Positions 50,258 through 60,995 are shown, numbered from the stretch's first letter. The stretch is DNA of 64,000 bases from Stappia stellulata (GCF_020176715.1 NZ_JAIVMF010000004.1:248001-312000), one strand, 5' to 3'. Notes: generated by a model not told the origin, from the letters alone. A program made the numbers and translations.

Positions 50258-50464
50258 TTAAAGCGCGCGGCCGCCGTGCATCCATGGTCCCATCATGCCG
50301 AGGCCCCCGAAGACCCCGGCAAAGAGGGTCATGATCAGGCCGAGCACGAGGGACACCGCGATCGCCGCGGGAATTGCGGCCAGGGAAACCTTGATGATGA
50401 TCATCATCAGACGGACAAACGGGATGTCGATATCGGTGATTGTCACGGATTGTTTTTCGCTCAT
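50258..50464 (-). CDS. Small membrane protein
   Basis: 68 aa. A short charged N-terminus (MSEKQSVTITDID) is followed by a long hydrophobic stretch (residues 20-56, MMIIIKVSLAAIPAAIAVSL then VLGLIMTLFAGVFGGLG), enough for one long or two short membrane segments. GGGAG precedes the ATG. Converges on mtnP. Not recognised. Confidence 0.72.
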   Translation of the reverse strand: MSEKQSVTITDIDIPFVRLMMIIIKVSLAAIPAAIAVSLVLGLIMTLFAGVFGGLGMMGPWMHGGRAL

Positions 50465-50557
50465 GGTAGGGCTCCCGATCTTTCTTGAAATTGCAGGTCA
50501 ATCAACGCCGCCGATGATGCGCCGATGGCGCGCGGCAGACAACAGCGAGGCTGGGTG

Positions 50558-51106
50558 ATGGCAGACAGCACTGTATCGGACGAACTTCTGGCGGCGATCC
50601 GCACGATTCCCGACTATCCGAAGGAAGGGATCATTTTCCGCGACATCACGACGCTCCTGGGCAATGCGCGCGCCTTCCGCCGGGCGGTGGATGCGCTGGT
50701 GCAGCCCTGGGCCGGGTCCAAGGTCGACAAGGTCGCCGGCATCGAGGCGCGCGGCTTCATCCTCGGCGGCGCGGTGGCGCATCAGCTTTCCGCCGGCTTC
50801 GTGCCGATCCGCAAGAAGGGCAAGCTGCCCTATGACACCGTGCGGATTGCCTATTCGCTGGAATACGGTCTGGACGAGATGGAGATGCACAAGGACGCCA
50901 TCGAACCGGGCGAGAAGGTCATTCTCGTTGACGACCTGATTGCCACCGGCGGGACGGCGGAAGCCGCCACGCGGCTCCTGCAGCAGATCGGCGCGGAGGT
51001 CATCGCCGCCTGTTTCATCGTCGACCTGCCCGATCTCGGCGGACGGCAGAAGATCGAGGCGCTCGGTGTGCCGGTGCGCACGCTGGTGGCGTTTCCCGGG
51101 CATTGA
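50558..51106 (+). CDS. apt: Adenine phosphoribosyltransferase
   Basis: 182 aa. Landmarks are [36 protein letters not shown] and the PRPP motif [20 protein letters not shown]. Converts adenine and PRPP to AMP. The ATG at 50558 follows GAGG; the frame is open to 50525. Its stop overlaps the TTG start of bluB. Complements mtnP in adenine salvage. Confidence 0.96.
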   Translation: MADSTVSDELLAAIRTIPDYPKEGIIFRDITTLLGNARAFRRAVDALVQPWAGSKVDKVAGIEARGFILGGAVAHQLSAGFVPIRKKGKLPYDTVRIAYSLEYGLDEMEMHKDAIEPGEKVILVDDLIATGGTAEAATRLLQQIGAEVIAACFIVDLPDLGGRQKIEALGVPVRTLVAFPGH

Positions 51107-51777
51107 CAGAGGGATCGCATCCCGTCCCGCCCGCACAAGGCTCTGGCGGGGTCTTCGACGCGGCCTTCGCGGCGCGCTTCGAGGAGTTGCTCGCGTGGCG
51201 GCGGGACGTGCGGCGGTTTCGCACCGATCCGCTTCCCGACGGGCTGCTCGAGCGGCTCCTGCAGGCCGCGCATCTGGCGCCATCGGTCGGCAACAGCCAG
51301 CCGTGGCGTTTCGTGACGGTGGAGGATGCCGCGCGCCGGGAAGCCGTGCGGGTAAGTTTTCGCCGGGCGAATCAGGAGGCGCTTGCCTCCTATTCGGGTG
51401 AATCGGCGCGGCTTTATGCGACACTCAAGCTGGAAGGCCTGACGGACGCGCCGGTCCAGCTGGCCGTTTTCTGCGACGAGGAGACCGGGCAGGGGGCCGG
51501 CCTTGGCCGGCGCAGCATGCCGGAAATGCTGGCCTATTCCTGCGTTTGCGCGGTCAACACGCTCTGGCTTGCCGCGCGGGCGCAGGGCGTGGGGCTTGGC
51601 TGGGTCTCGATCCTGGAGCCGGAGCGGGTCACATCCGCACTGGACGTGCCGGCTTCATGGCGCTTGATTGCCTATCTGTGCCTGGGCTATCCGGCGGAGG
51701 AGCATCTCGATCCGGAGTTGGAGCGGGCAGGCTGGCAGCGCGGATCCGGCCTCGACGTGCGATGGTTGCACCGATGA
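51103..51777 (+). CDS. bluB: 5,6-dimethylbenzimidazole synthase BluB
   Basis: 224 aa, nitroreductase fold. The start region [20 protein letters not shown] is followed by [13 protein letters not shown] and the BluB-typical [20 protein letters not shown] plus [11 protein letters not shown]. It cleaves reduced FMN with O2 to make the lower ligand of vitamin B12. The TTG start overlaps the apt stop as TTGA, so the two are coupled. No cobalamin riboswitch was seen. A plain nitroreductase is less likely because of the MPEM motif. Confidence 0.9.
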   Translation: MTEGSHPVPPAQGSGGVFDAAFAARFEELLAWRRDVRRFRTDPLPDGLLERLLQAAHLAPSVGNSQPWRFVTVEDAARREAVRVSFRRANQEALASYSGESARLYATLKLEGLTDAPVQLAVFCDEETGQGAGLGRRSMPEMLAYSCVCAVNTLWLAARAQGVGLGWVSILEPERVTSALDVPASWRLIAYLCLGYPAEEHLDPELERAGWQRGSGLDVRWLHR

Positions 51778-51805
51778 CGATTGCTGCACAGATGAATGTG
51801 CGTTT

Positions 51806-51823
51806 GCCGTCCGCACGGACGGC
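51806..51823 (+). other. Hairpin GCCGTCCG-CA-CGGACGGC after bluB
   Basis: A perfect 8-bp inverted repeat 28 bp after the bluB stop with no T-run; it could damp transcription or protect mRNA before the next gene. Confidence 0.4.
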
Positions 51824-51852
51824 GGATTGCCGAAACCGACAGGGGAAGTGAA

Positions 51853-52332
51853 ATGGCGGTGAGCATCCGAGCCACCACGGACGACGATCGCGCGGCGGTC
51901 GTCGACCTGCTGACGCGTCGCTGGACCAGCCCTGAAATCCTGATCGAGGGCGAGATGATCGACGCCTCGGGCCTTCCGGGCTTTCTGGCCGAGGACGACG
52001 GGGAGATCGCCGGTCTGGTCACGCTGATCAAGCGCGACGCGGAGTGGGAAATCCTCACGCTGGATTCGCTGAGCCGCTGGAGCGGCGTCGGCACGCTGCT
52101 GCTCAATGCGGTCGTCGGCTCGGCCGTGGAGAGCGGTATACGGCGGCTCTTGGTGCGCACCTCCAACGACAATCTGGACGCTTTCCGCTTCTACCAGCGT
52201 CGCGGCTTCCGGCTGGAAAAACTGGTGCCCGGCGCCATCGACGAGGAGCGCAAGCTCAAGCCGGAAATCCCGATGACCGGCGAATACGGCATCCCGATCC
52301 ACGACGAGGTCGTCTTCGCCCGCAAGATCTGA
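51853..52332 (+). CDS. GNAT family N-acetyltransferase
   Basis: 159 aa. The order is SIRATTDDDRAAVVDLLTRR, the acetyl-CoA loop region SRWSGVGTLLLNAVVGSAVE, and LVRTSNDNLDAFRFYQRRGF followed by RLEKLVPGA. This is a compact GNAT domain acting on an unknown small molecule or protein. The ATG at 51853 follows AGGGGAAGTG. It converges with the MaoC genes. Confidence 0.88.
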   Translation: MAVSIRATTDDDRAAVVDLLTRRWTSPEILIEGEMIDASGLPGFLAEDDGEIAGLVTLIKRDAEWEILTLDSLSRWSGVGTLLLNAVVGSAVESGIRRLLVRTSNDNLDAFRFYQRRGFRLEKLVPGAIDEERKLKPEIPMTGEYGIPIHDEVVFARKI

Positions 52333-52345
52333 GGCAGCAGGTGCC

Positions 52346-52819
52346 TCAGCCTTCGGCCTCGGGGCGGCGGGCGACGAGCACCTTGCCGGTGAAGGAAAAC
52401 ACCGTCACGCCGTCCTGGTTGATGCCCTCGTTCTCGTGAACGGCGAGCCCCCAGGTCGGGCGGGTCTTCAGCGGTGTCCTGTCGACCAGCCGCGACGTGT
52501 AGCGAATGGTGTCGCCGGCAAAGACCGGCCGGATCCACTTCAGGTCGGAAAAACCCGGCGAGGGGCCGAAGCGCGGCGGCTCTCCGGTGCGCTCCGCCTC
52601 GGCCTTGACGCTTGCCACCAGCAGCTTCATCCACACGGCGGCTGTATGCCAGCCGGAGGCGCAGAGCGCGCCGAAATGGGTCTCGCGCGCCGCCGCGTCG
52701 GACAGGTGAAACGGCTGCGGGTCAAAGCTCCTGGCGAAGCGCGTGATGTTTTCTTCCGTAAAGGTGTAGGTGCCCAGATCGCGGGTCTCGCCGATCTTCA
52801 GGTCCTCGAACCAGCTCAT
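52346..52819 (-). CDS. MaoC-type hydratase (copy 2)
   Basis: 157 aa, single hotdog domain. MSWFEDLKIGETRDLGTYTF is followed by ITRFARSFDPQPFHLSDAAA with the catalytic D-x-x-x-x-H pattern and the ASGWHTAAVWMKLLV loop. Probably an enoyl-CoA hydratase. It overlaps the upstream MaoC gene by ATGA; they are related and may form a heterodimer. Confidence 0.88.
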   Translation of the reverse strand: MSWFEDLKIGETRDLGTYTFTEENITRFARSFDPQPFHLSDAAARETHFGALCASGWHTAAVWMKLLVASVKAEAERTGEPPRFGPSPGFSDLKWIRPVFAGDTIRYTSRLVDRTPLKTRPTWGLAVHENEGINQDGVTVFSFTGKVLVARRPEAEG

Positions 52820-53274
52820 TGGCCAGCCTCCCGCCGTTCGAACAGGATCGCGCTCTTCTCGCTCATCACCGGGATGTTGTCCTGGTTGGTCAGCGTGAAG
52901 ACGAACTGCACGATGCCGAGGTCGGGGCGCGACGTCAGGGCGCGCGCCGACACCACGTCCGCGCTTGCCGTCAGCCGGTCGCCCGGATGGACGGGCCGCA
53001 TCCAGCGCAGGTCCTCAACGCCGGGCGAGCCCTTGCAGGAGGAGGCAAGCAGGAGGTTGTCGCACAGCAGGCGCATCAGCATCGATGCGGTGTGCCAGCC
53101 GGAGGCGGCCAGGCCGTCGAGCAGGGACGCCGCGCCCGCCTCCTCGTCGAGATGGAAGGGCTGCGGATCGAACTCGGCGGCGAAGGCGACGATCTCGTCG
53201 CGGCTGACGGTCTTCGATCCGAGCGACAGCGTCTCGCCCGGATGGAAGTCCTCGAAATAGCGGAACTCACTCAT
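52816..53274 (-). CDS. MaoC-type hydratase (copy 1)
   Basis: 152 aa. The blocks YFEDFHPGETLSLGSKTVSR, IVAFAAEFDPQPFHLDEEAG and LAASGWHTASMLMRLLCDNL parallel those of the next gene. It is the upstream member of the two-gene overlap. Such paired hotdog hydratases act on CoA thioesters; the substrate is unknown. Confidence 0.88.
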   Translation of the reverse strand: MSEFRYFEDFHPGETLSLGSKTVSRDEIVAFAAEFDPQPFHLDEEAGAASLLDGLAASGWHTASMLMRLLCDNLLLASSCKGSPGVEDLRWMRPVHPGDRLTASADVVSARALTSRPDLGIVQFVFTLTNQDNIPVMSEKSAILFERREAGQ

Positions 53275-53325
53275 GACGTTGGACTATACGCAGCCCCGGC
53301 ATGGTGTCGAGTGGATCCGGCCTCG

Positions 53326-53691
53326 TCAGTCGAAATAGATTTCGTTGTCGTCGAGATAGATGTTGCTCGCCGCGCAAATGTCGATCGAGATCGGCTCGTC
53401 GAGTACCTCGGAGCCGTCCTCGCCGAGCCAGCCGACCCGAAGCGTCTGGTCGCAATTGCCGGTGTCCGCGGTAAACTCGGCGCGGGCGCTGCCTTCCGGC
53501 TCGATGATGTCGCCGAGCCAGTTCTGGCTCCAGCCCGACCCGTCGTTGGTGTAGAAACCGACGACCGTGTTGATCTCGGTGTTGTTGTGGATCTCGAAAT
53601 ACCCTTCGGATCCCGTACCCTGAGCCAGGGCGGAACCAACGAGAAGCGGAGCGGCGACGGCCGCGACAAGAGCCAGATGATGCAGACGCAT
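53326..53691 (-). CDS. Small exported protein
   Basis: 121 aa. The signal peptide is LHHLALVAAVAAPLLVGSALA. The mature part is short, acidic and beta-rich by appearance (FEIHNNTEINTVVGFYTNDG, LGDIIEPEGSARAEFTADTG) with two cysteines (GNCDQTLRV, DICAASN). Not recognised with certainty; it has no transmembrane segment. I start at 53691, immediately before the signal sequence. It lies 50 bp from the MaoC gene start but may be separate. Confidence 0.75.
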   Translation of the reverse strand: MRLHHLALVAAVAAPLLVGSALAQGTGSEGYFEIHNNTEINTVVGFYTNDGSGWSQNWLGDIIEPEGSARAEFTADTGNCDQTLRVGWLGEDGSEVLDEPISIDICAASNIYLDDNEIYFD

Positions 53692-53879
53692 GTGCAAGGT
53701 CCCCCGGGGGCGAAACGCCGACCGAAATGGCACGGCGCGTCAGTCTAGCGGGGGCTGCGCCAATCCAGAAGCAAACATTTTGTGCGGCCTCATTGCCGGA
53801 TTGAAAAGAGCGGGGGAAATCCTCCCCCGCCCGTCCCGGTTCTTGCTCCCGCCGCATGTTCGGGAGACAGGGGGTCCGC

Positions 53880-54974
53880 TTAGTTTTGACCTTCGGCCGA
53901 CATGAACGCGAAGGGCGTCGCCGCCTCGAAGTGTTCGGCCGCATTGCCGGAATAATAGTGACCACCGGCGATGGGCAGCTTCTTCGGCTCTGCGCCTTCC
54001 GAGAAGTCCAGTTCGGCGAAGTCGACCCAAAATGTGTTCGGCGTCGTGGCGCTGTCGAAGAAGTAGACCAGATTGGTCTGGTCGGCAGCGGTGCGCCACA
54101 GGGTCGAGGCGATGTTCGGCTCGCCGGGCGTCGAGATGCCAAGCGGCACGCTCACGCCGCGCATGATGGAAATCGACTGGGCGACGGCCTGGTTGGCAAA
54201 GGTCTTGCCCGGCACTGCGTCGATGAAGCTCTCGTCGGTCTTCTTGTTGGCCGCATCCAGCAGGAAGGAGGCGCGCACGAACCGGTCGGCCGCGCTGACG
54301 GTTCCGGGCAGGAAGGCGTTGCCGCCGATCTTGTTCCAATAGGAGGTGAGCGCCAGCTGCTGTTCGTACACCGGCGAATTGGTCATCACCTTGTAGTCCT
54401 TGCTGTGATGGATGACGAGTTCACCCTTCACATACTCGAAGATCGCGCTGTCGCCGCTTGGGTCGGAAATCGACAGATGCAGGGTTGCGGCCGAGCCGTT
54501 GGGAAGCTTCGGCGCGACGATCCGGAAATTGGCCGCCTTCAGGCCTTCGACCGTTTCGGCGACCGTGGCGAAATTGTCGAGCACATATTGCGCCCAGAGA
54601 CCGATCACCAGCGGCGTGCGGCTGGTATCGTTGCCATAGTCGGATTCCGCCAGATAGAGCAGATTGGCGACAAGGCCCTTCTCGTTCATGCCGTCTGCGC
54701 TCGCCGTGTTGTAGCCCGACGCGATCACGCTGCCGTATTTGGCGGTCCATTCCGGCGAGCCGGGGCCGGCGTTGCCGGACCGCGTCATGCCGCGCGGGAA
54801 CACCCACAGGTCGGTCTGCATGTCCTCCATCCAGTCCATGTTGCGACCGGTGATCACCGTGTTGTCGTCGCCGACATAGACGGTGCGGGTGCAGGCGAGG
54901 GCGGTCTGCGGCAGGACGCTGACCCCGAACATCAGGGCGGCGGCGAGAGCGGGCAGGATCTTGGACTTGGACAT
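53880..54974 (-). CDS. Exported linear amide C-N hydrolase (choloylglycine hydrolase family)
   Basis: 364 aa. The signal peptide ends ALA, and the mature protein begins CTRTVYVGDD, exposing the N-terminal nucleophile cysteine required by this Ntn-hydrolase family. Further family blocks are VITGRNMDWMEDMQTDLWVF and GYNTASADGMNEKGLVANLL. Relatives include penicillin V acylases, bile-salt hydrolases and acyl-homoserine lactone acylases; the substrate here is open. It should act in the periplasm. Confidence 0.9.
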   Translation of the reverse strand: MSKSKILPALAAALMFGVSVLPQTALACTRTVYVGDDNTVITGRNMDWMEDMQTDLWVFPRGMTRSGNAGPGSPEWTAKYGSVIASGYNTASADGMNEKGLVANLLYLAESDYGNDTSRTPLVIGLWAQYVLDNFATVAETVEGLKAANFRIVAPKLPNGSAATLHLSISDPSGDSAIFEYVKGELVIHHSKDYKVMTNSPVYEQQLALTSYWNKIGGNAFLPGTVSAADRFVRASFLLDAANKKTDESFIDAVPGKTFANQAVAQSISIMRGVSVPLGISTPGEPNIASTLWRTAADQTNLVYFFDSATTPNTFWVDFAELDFSEGAEPKKLPIAGGHYYSGNAAEHFEAATPFAFMSAEGQN

Positions 54975-55130
54975 GCGAGCGGTTCCTGTCGTGCGTCATT
55001 GATTGAAAAACGATGTGACCCGCTTTAGCGCCCAGCCTTTAACAGCCGGAAAACAAGCAATGAAAATAAAAGCTTAATCGAAAACTGACGTTGCGGTTTC
55101 TGCTGTTTGTCGCGCGAATTCCTGCCGGTG

Positions 55131-55166
55131 AAAACGCATCCGGCCGGCGTGGATACCGCCGGCCGG
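55131..55166 (-). terminator. Intrinsic terminator after ychF
   Basis: On the minus strand CCGGCCGGCG / CGCCGGCCGG (10-bp stem, 7-nt loop) is followed after a few bases by TTTT, about 40 bp after the ychF stop. It closes the rplY-pth-ychF unit. Confidence 0.65.
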
Positions 55167-55204
55167 GTCGTGAAACCATGCAATGAAAGCGGAAGACGCC
55201 GCCT

Positions 55205-56305
<1,101 letters not shown>

Positions 56306-56311
56306 TTCGAT

Positions 56312-57040
56312 CTAGTCCTTCTTGCCGAACATCCGGGCGAGCCCTTCGGCGAGCGCGCTGCGTGGCTGCGTGTCCTTGCGGGCCGGAGGGGGCGTCCAGC
56401 GCGCTTGCGCATCGGGGCGCGTGGCGGCCGGCGCTTGCGGGCCGGATGGTTCGGTCGGTTTGTTTTTCGGAGCAGGAAGCGCCCGGTGAATGCGATTGCA
56501 GAATTCCGACGTGCGCTCGCCGAGAAGGAGGGCAGCCTCGCGGCCGGTCTCCTCCAGCAGCGGCGCCAGCCAGTCCTGCTCGGCCTTGGAGAAATCGCCG
56601 AGCACATGCGCCGTCACCCGGTCCTTGTGACCGGGATGGCCGATGCCCATGCGCACCCGGACATAATCCTTGCCGAGATGGGCGTCGATCGACTTGATGC
56701 CGTTGTGGCCGCCGCTGCCGCCGCCGGTCTTCACCCGCACCTTGCCGGGGGCGAGGTCGAGCTCGTCATAGAGGACGACGACATCTGCAGGAGACAGCTT
56801 GAAGAAGCGCGCGGCTTCGCCGACGGCACGGCCGGATTCATTCATGAAGGTCTGCGGCTTCATCAGGAGAACCTTCTCCCCGTCCAGCGTGCCTTCTGCT
56901 ACCTCGGCCTTGAAGCGGGAGCGCCAGGGGGCGAAGGTGGACTGGCGCTCGTGGATCGCGTCCACGGCCATGAAGCCGATGTTGTGCCGGTTGCGGGCGT
57001 ATTTGGCCCCGGGGTTGCCGAGCCCGACGATGAGCCGCAT
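56312..57040 (-). CDS. pth: Peptidyl-tRNA hydrolase
   Basis: 242 aa. [20 protein letters not shown] carries the catalytic His; [20 protein letters not shown] and [20 protein letters not shown] hold the tRNA and catalytic Asp sites. It releases peptidyl-tRNA stalled after drop-off. Odd: residues from about 190 form a Pro/Arg/Lys-rich tail ([20 protein letters not shown]) beyond the usual ~190-aa core. Starts 70 bp after rplY. Confidence 0.95.
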   Translation of the reverse strand: MRLIVGLGNPGAKYARNRHNIGFMAVDAIHERQSTFAPWRSRFKAEVAEGTLDGEKVLLMKPQTFMNESGRAVGEAARFFKLSPADVVVLYDELDLAPGKVRVKTGGGSGGHNGIKSIDAHLGKDYVRVRMGIGHPGHKDRVTAHVLGDFSKAEQDWLAPLLEETGREAALLLGERTSEFCNRIHRALPAPKNKPTEPSGPQAPAATRPDAQARWTPPPARKDTQPRSALAEGLARMFGKKD

Positions 57041-57068
57041 GGGTTCTCTCCGTCATCCGCCGCCGCGT

Positions 57069-57100
57069 GACGGTCCGGCCCCTTGCAAGGCCGGACCGTC
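57069..57100 (-). other. Intercistronic hairpin between rplY and pth
   Basis: GACGGTCCGGCC / GGCCGGACCGTC is a perfect 12-bp stem with an 8-nt loop between the rplY stop (57110) and pth start (57040). There is no T-run in transcription direction, so a partial terminator, RNA processing site or attenuator is possible. Confidence 0.6.
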
Positions 57101-57109
57101 GGGTCGGTA

Positions 57110-57754
57110 TCAGTCTTTCGAAGCTTCGTCTTTTGCTTCGTCTTCGGTCTCGTCTTCCGCCTCTTCCTCTTCATCGGAAGATGCGCCGCCACCCGGTGCG
57201 GCGATCGTGGCGATCGTGAAGTCGCGATCGGTGATCGTCGGGGTGCAGCCGGCCGGAACGTCGACCGCCGAAATGTGGATCGAGTCGCCGACATTGGCCT
57301 TGGCCAGGTCGATGATCAGCGCTTCCGGGATGCTTTCCGCCGGAACCGTCATTTCGACGGTGTGGCGCACCACGTTGAGCATGCCGCCGGCCTTGATGCC
57401 CGGGCACTTCTCTTCGTTGATGAAATGCACCGGAATGTCGACCGTCAGCTCCGATCCCTTCGCAACGCGCAGGAAGTCGACGTGAATGAGGTCGTCGCGC
57501 ACCGGATCGAGCTGGTAGTCCTTGGCGATGACGCGATGCGTCTTGCCGTCGACCTCGATGGTGCCGAGATTGGTCATGAACCCGCCGCGGTGGAGCGCGA
57601 TGGTCGATTCCTTCATCGGGATTGCGATGGGAAGCGCGGGTTTCTTGTCGCCGTAGATCACGGCGGGGACGAGGCCCTGACGACGGAGTGCGCGAGCGGC
57701 CCCCTTGCCGACCCGATCCCTCGCCGAAGCCTTCAGCACATAGCCTTCAGCCAT
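57110..57754 (-). CDS. rplY: 50S ribosomal protein L25/general stress protein Ctc
   Basis: 214 aa, the long (Ctc, TL5-like) form. The L25 part ([20 protein letters not shown], then [16 protein letters not shown]) binds 5S rRNA; the C-terminal beta domain runs from about residue 95 to 190. It ends in a very acidic tail ([19 protein letters not shown]). GGAG precedes the ATG at 57754. First gene of the rplY-pth-ychF unit. Confidence 0.95.
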   Translation of the reverse strand: MAEGYVLKASARDRVGKGAARALRRQGLVPAVIYGDKKPALPIAIPMKESTIALHRGGFMTNLGTIEVDGKTHRVIAKDYQLDPVRDDLIHVDFLRVAKGSELTVDIPVHFINEEKCPGIKAGGMLNVVRHTVEMTVPAESIPEALIIDLAKANVGDSIHISAVDVPAGCTPTITDRDFTIATIAAPGGGASSDEEEEAEDETEDEAKDEASKD

Positions 57755-58204
57755 GGCAGTTCTCCTTGAGTTGTGTTGAAAAACGGGCTGTCGACCGCCT
57801 GCCGGTGTCGAAAGGGACGTGCGACGGTCGGTTTTGGCCCGAATGCGCCGCCTCCAGGGGTGCAGGTGCGCGCCGGTGCTATAGCCGAAGTCCTGCAAAA
57901 GGGCAAGCTGCGCGCGCCCTTCGCCCGCCGTCCGCCCGAGGGGCGGCAGCGCGCGCCGGCACGGGACGCCGTGTCGGGGCGGCGAGTGCAATCAAGGGTA
58001 GCTTGTTTTGAGTCGCATATACCAAAGATATTGCAATTATTGCGGATATTTATTCTAAATTTGCAACCTGTAACATAGGAAAAATGCGGCTCTAAATCCT
58101 AACATTGATATTAATACTACTATATCCACTTCCCGTTAACCGGGGTTGGGCATTGTCTCTACGTAAGTTTGGGTGGGGAAACAATGTCTCGGAAGGGGAT
58201 CTAT
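57755..58204. other. Divergent intergenic region rplY / sensor-MCP 2
   Basis: 450 bp. The rplY side is G+C-rich and holds a candidate promoter. The 58000-58180 side becomes AT-rich, like the leader of the other sensor-chemoreceptor pair (16739-16910). A CTAA-N8-TTAA sequence at 58099-58114 is one base too long for a CtrA box. Confidence 0.5.
57878..57906 (-). promoter_or_regulatory. Candidate sigma-70 promoter of rplY
   Basis: On the minus strand TTGCCC and TATAGC are separated by 17 bp, about 125 bp before the rplY start. Each hexamer matches four of six consensus positions. Confidence 0.35.
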
Positions 58205-58777
58205 ATGAAAAAATATGTACTTGCATCCGCAATCGGGTTTCTGGCCATGACCGGTGTTGCCAGCGCCAACCAGTTCGAAGCCGAACTCAGCACGCTTGCG
58301 AAGGGGAAGATCGCGGAAATCGCATCTGCTCCCGAGGTCATCAGCGCGGTGAAGGCCCAGAACGAAACCACCGCCGCCTACGACCAGGCCAAGATCGACG
58401 AACTCGACACGGCATGGCGCGCGCAGGCGGATGCGGCCGAGCAGCCGATGATCGATGCCGCGCTCGACAGCGAGGTGTCCGGCTACCTGATGGATGTGCA
58501 GGATGGCAGCGACGGCCTGTTCACCGAGATCTTCGTGATGGATGCCAAGGGTCTGAACGTCGGCCAGAGCGATGTGACCTCCGACTATTGGCAGGGCGAC
58601 GAGGACAAGTGGCAGCAGACCTATTCCGTCGGTCCGGACGCCGTCCACATCAGCGAGCTGGAAGAAGACGAGTCGACCCAGACGGTGCAGAGCCAGGTCA
58701 GCGTGTCGGTTGTCGATCCCGACAGCGGCGCGGTGATCGGCGCGGTCACCTTCGGTGTGAACGTCGACAAGCTCTGA
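58205..58777 (+). CDS. Exported Cache/PDC-like sensor protein 2, chemoreceptor partner
   Basis: 190 aa. Signal peptide MKKYVLASAIGFLAMTGVAS followed by A-N cleavage. The remaining ~165 residues look like one PDC/Cache-like domain with MDAKGLNVGQSDVTSDYWQG and VGPDAVHISELEEDESTQTV. Homologous to the 16121-16738 protein. A ribosome site (GGAAGGGG) precedes the ATG at 58205; a GTG at 58169 is unlikely because it would precede the signal peptide. Transcribed with the chemoreceptor gene 66 bp downstream. Confidence 0.88.
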   Translation: MKKYVLASAIGFLAMTGVASANQFEAELSTLAKGKIAEIASAPEVISAVKAQNETTAAYDQAKIDELDTAWRAQADAAEQPMIDAALDSEVSGYLMDVQDGSDGLFTEIFVMDAKGLNVGQSDVTSDYWQGDEDKWQQTYSVGPDAVHISELEEDESTQTVQSQVSVSVVDPDSGAVIGAVTFGVNVDKL

Positions 58778-58843
58778 CAACCCTTGGCGGGCGGGGCGGT
58801 GCGCCGCCTCGCCGCTGGCCCTGTTCCGTCGGGAGATCGTGTC

Positions 58844-60970
58844 TTGAAAATTTCCGTGAAGCTGCCGGCCATCATCGTCGGTCTTTCGCTGATGTGTTCC
58901 GCGGTGGTCGGGATCGCCAGCTATGCGACAGGCGCCTCCACCGTCCAGTCGCTTTCGGAGGAACGCCTTACGGCGCTTGCCGAAAACCGCAAGAGCGCGC
59001 TTGAGGACTATCTGGCCGGGCTTCAGTCGGGACTTGTGTCCTTTGCGGACAGCAAGACCGTGCTCGGCGCGCTGGCAGGGCTTTCGGGCGGCTGGAGCAA
59101 GGCGGGCGACCAGCCCGCGCAGGCGCTGATCCAGGCCTATGTCACCGAGAATCCGAATGAACCCGACAAGCGCGACGAGCTGGACCGGGCCGGGCGCAAG
59201 CCCTACGACCGCGAGCACCGCAAGATCCATCCGATCATGCGCCGCCATGTCGCCGACACCGGTCTCGGCGACCTGATGCTCGTCGACCCGGACGGCAACG
59301 TGATTTATTCGGTCAAGAAGCGTGACGATTTCGCCGCAAACCTGCGCGACCCGGCCTGGCGCGACACCACGCTGGCCAAGGTGTTCGAGGCGGCCGCGGC
59401 GAGCGAGGGCGGCACCGCGCATCTGGAAGACCTGGGCGCCTATGCGCCGAAGGGCGGGCTGCCTGCCGGGCATATCGCATCGCCGATCACGCTCGGGAGC
59501 AAGACGCTCGGCGTCATCGTCTATGAAGTGCCGACCGCCGGCATCGGCGCGGTCTTGGCGAATTACGCGGGTCTGGGCGAGACCGGCGATATCAATCTGG
59601 TGAATGAGGCCGGCCTGCTGCAAAACGACAGCCTGCGCACGTCCGAGGTCAACGAGCTTCTGTCCGCCGATCTTGACCGCCCCGAGGTGCGCGCGGCGAT
59701 CGGGTCCGGACCCCGTTATGTCACGATGGCGGACTTCAAGGGCACGGACGTGGAGGCTGCGATCGCCCCGCTCAGCTTCCTGGGCAAGTCCTATGCGCTG
59801 GTGGTGAGCCAGACGACCGACGAGCTCTTCGCGCCGCTGGCGTCGCTGCGCAACTGGATCCTGATCATCACGCTGGCGGCGGTCGGCGTCGCGCTTGCGG
59901 TCGGGATCCACTTCTCGCGGGCCCTGACGGTGCGGATCAGCCGGCTTTCGGGCGCGATGGAAGGGCTTGCCGGCGGCAACACCGAGGTCGATCTTCCCGA
60001 GGACAAGCAGGCCGACGAGATCGACGCCATGACCCGCTCCGTGGTCGTCTTCCGCGACAATGCCATCGAGCGCCAGGCGCTGGCGGAGGAGCAGAACGCC
60101 GGCCGGCGCGAGACGGAAGAGCGCGCGCGGCGGGTGTCGCAACTGATCGAGCGCTTCCGCGGCGAGGTCGGCGAGATGCTCGATGCCGTGACCGCCAACG
60201 CCGGGCAGATGCAGGGCACCGCCCGGGCGCTCACTGCAGTGGCCGAACAGGCCTCCGGCGGCGCCAATACGGCTGCGGCCGCGGCCGAACAGACCTCCGG
60301 CAATGTGCAGACCGTCGCCTCGGCGGCGGAGGAACTGGCCGCGTCGATCCAGGAGATCGGCCGTCAGGTGTCCAATGCGACCGAGATCGTCGGCGGCGCG
60401 GTCACCAGTGCGGAAAGCACCAACGCCAAGATCGGCGGCCTGGCCGAGGCGGCACAGCGCATCGGCGACGTGGTGAAACTCATTACCGACATCGCCGAAC
60501 AGACCAATCTCCTGGCGCTGAACGCGACCATCGAGGCGGCGCGCGCCGGCGATGCCGGCAAGGGCTTTGCGGTCGTCGCCGCGGAGGTGAAGGAGCTCGC
60601 CACCCAGACCTCCAAGGCGACGGAGGAGATCAGCGCCCAGATTTCGGCAATCCAGGGCGCCACCCAGGAAGCCGTCGGTGCGATCGGCGAGATCAGCTCC
60701 ACGATGGGCAGCGTCAGCGAATACACCAATTCGATTGCGGCTGCCGTCGAGCAGCAGGGCGCGGCCACCGGCGAGATCTCCGGCAGCGTGCAGGAAGCCG
60801 CGCGCGGCACCCGCGAGGTCACCGAGGCGATGACCAACATCACCCAGCAGGTGCAGGAGACGAGCCAGTCCGCAACCGAGGTGCTGACCGCCTCCGGCGA
60901 CGTCAGCGAACGGGCGGGGGCGCTGCGTCAGACCGTCGACCGTTTCTTGAGCGAGGTGTCGGCAGCCTGA
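58844..60970 (+). CDS. Methyl-accepting chemotaxis protein with double Cache domain
   Basis: 708 aa. Transmembrane segment 1 at about residues 8-28 ([20 protein letters not shown]), a dCache-type periplasmic region to about 335 ([40 protein letters not shown]), segment 2 at about 340-360, HAMP, then the signalling coiled coil with [20 protein letters not shown]. No C-terminal CheR/CheB pentapeptide. I chose TTG at 58844 because GGGAG lies eight bases upstream; the frame is open to 58784. It has its own Cache domain as well as the adjacent soluble sensor. Confidence 0.94.
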   Translation: MKISVKLPAIIVGLSLMCSAVVGIASYATGASTVQSLSEERLTALAENRKSALEDYLAGLQSGLVSFADSKTVLGALAGLSGGWSKAGDQPAQALIQAYVTENPNEPDKRDELDRAGRKPYDREHRKIHPIMRRHVADTGLGDLMLVDPDGNVIYSVKKRDDFAANLRDPAWRDTTLAKVFEAAAASEGGTAHLEDLGAYAPKGGLPAGHIASPITLGSKTLGVIVYEVPTAGIGAVLANYAGLGETGDINLVNEAGLLQNDSLRTSEVNELLSADLDRPEVRAAIGSGPRYVTMADFKGTDVEAAIAPLSFLGKSYALVVSQTTDELFAPLASLRNWILIITLAAVGVALAVGIHFSRALTVRISRLSGAMEGLAGGNTEVDLPEDKQADEIDAMTRSVVVFRDNAIERQALAEEQNAGRRETEERARRVSQLIERFRGEVGEMLDAVTANAGQMQGTARALTAVAEQASGGANTAAAAAEQTSGNVQTVASAAEELAASIQEIGRQVSNATEIVGGAVTSAESTNAKIGGLAEAAQRIGDVVKLITDIAEQTNLLALNATIEAARAGDAGKGFAVVAAEVKELATQTSKATEEISAQISAIQGATQEAVGAIGEISSTMGSVSEYTNSIAAAVEQQGAATGEISGSVQEAARGTREVTEAMTNITQQVQETSQSATEVLTASGDVSERAGALRQTVDRFLSEVSAA

Positions 60971-60995
60971 TCGATCGTGCCCGTCACCGTGACGC

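Noticed and set aside
51103-51777. Cobalamin, TPP or SAM riboswitch near bluB, the ABC uptake operon or mtnP
   Set aside because: No recognisable conserved boxes were seen; the spaces upstream are short or unstructured by eye. A covariance-model search would be decisive.
58099-58114. CtrA box upstream of the second sensor gene
   Set aside because: The half-sites CTAA and TTAA are 8 bp apart, one too many, in AT-rich DNA where chance matches are common.
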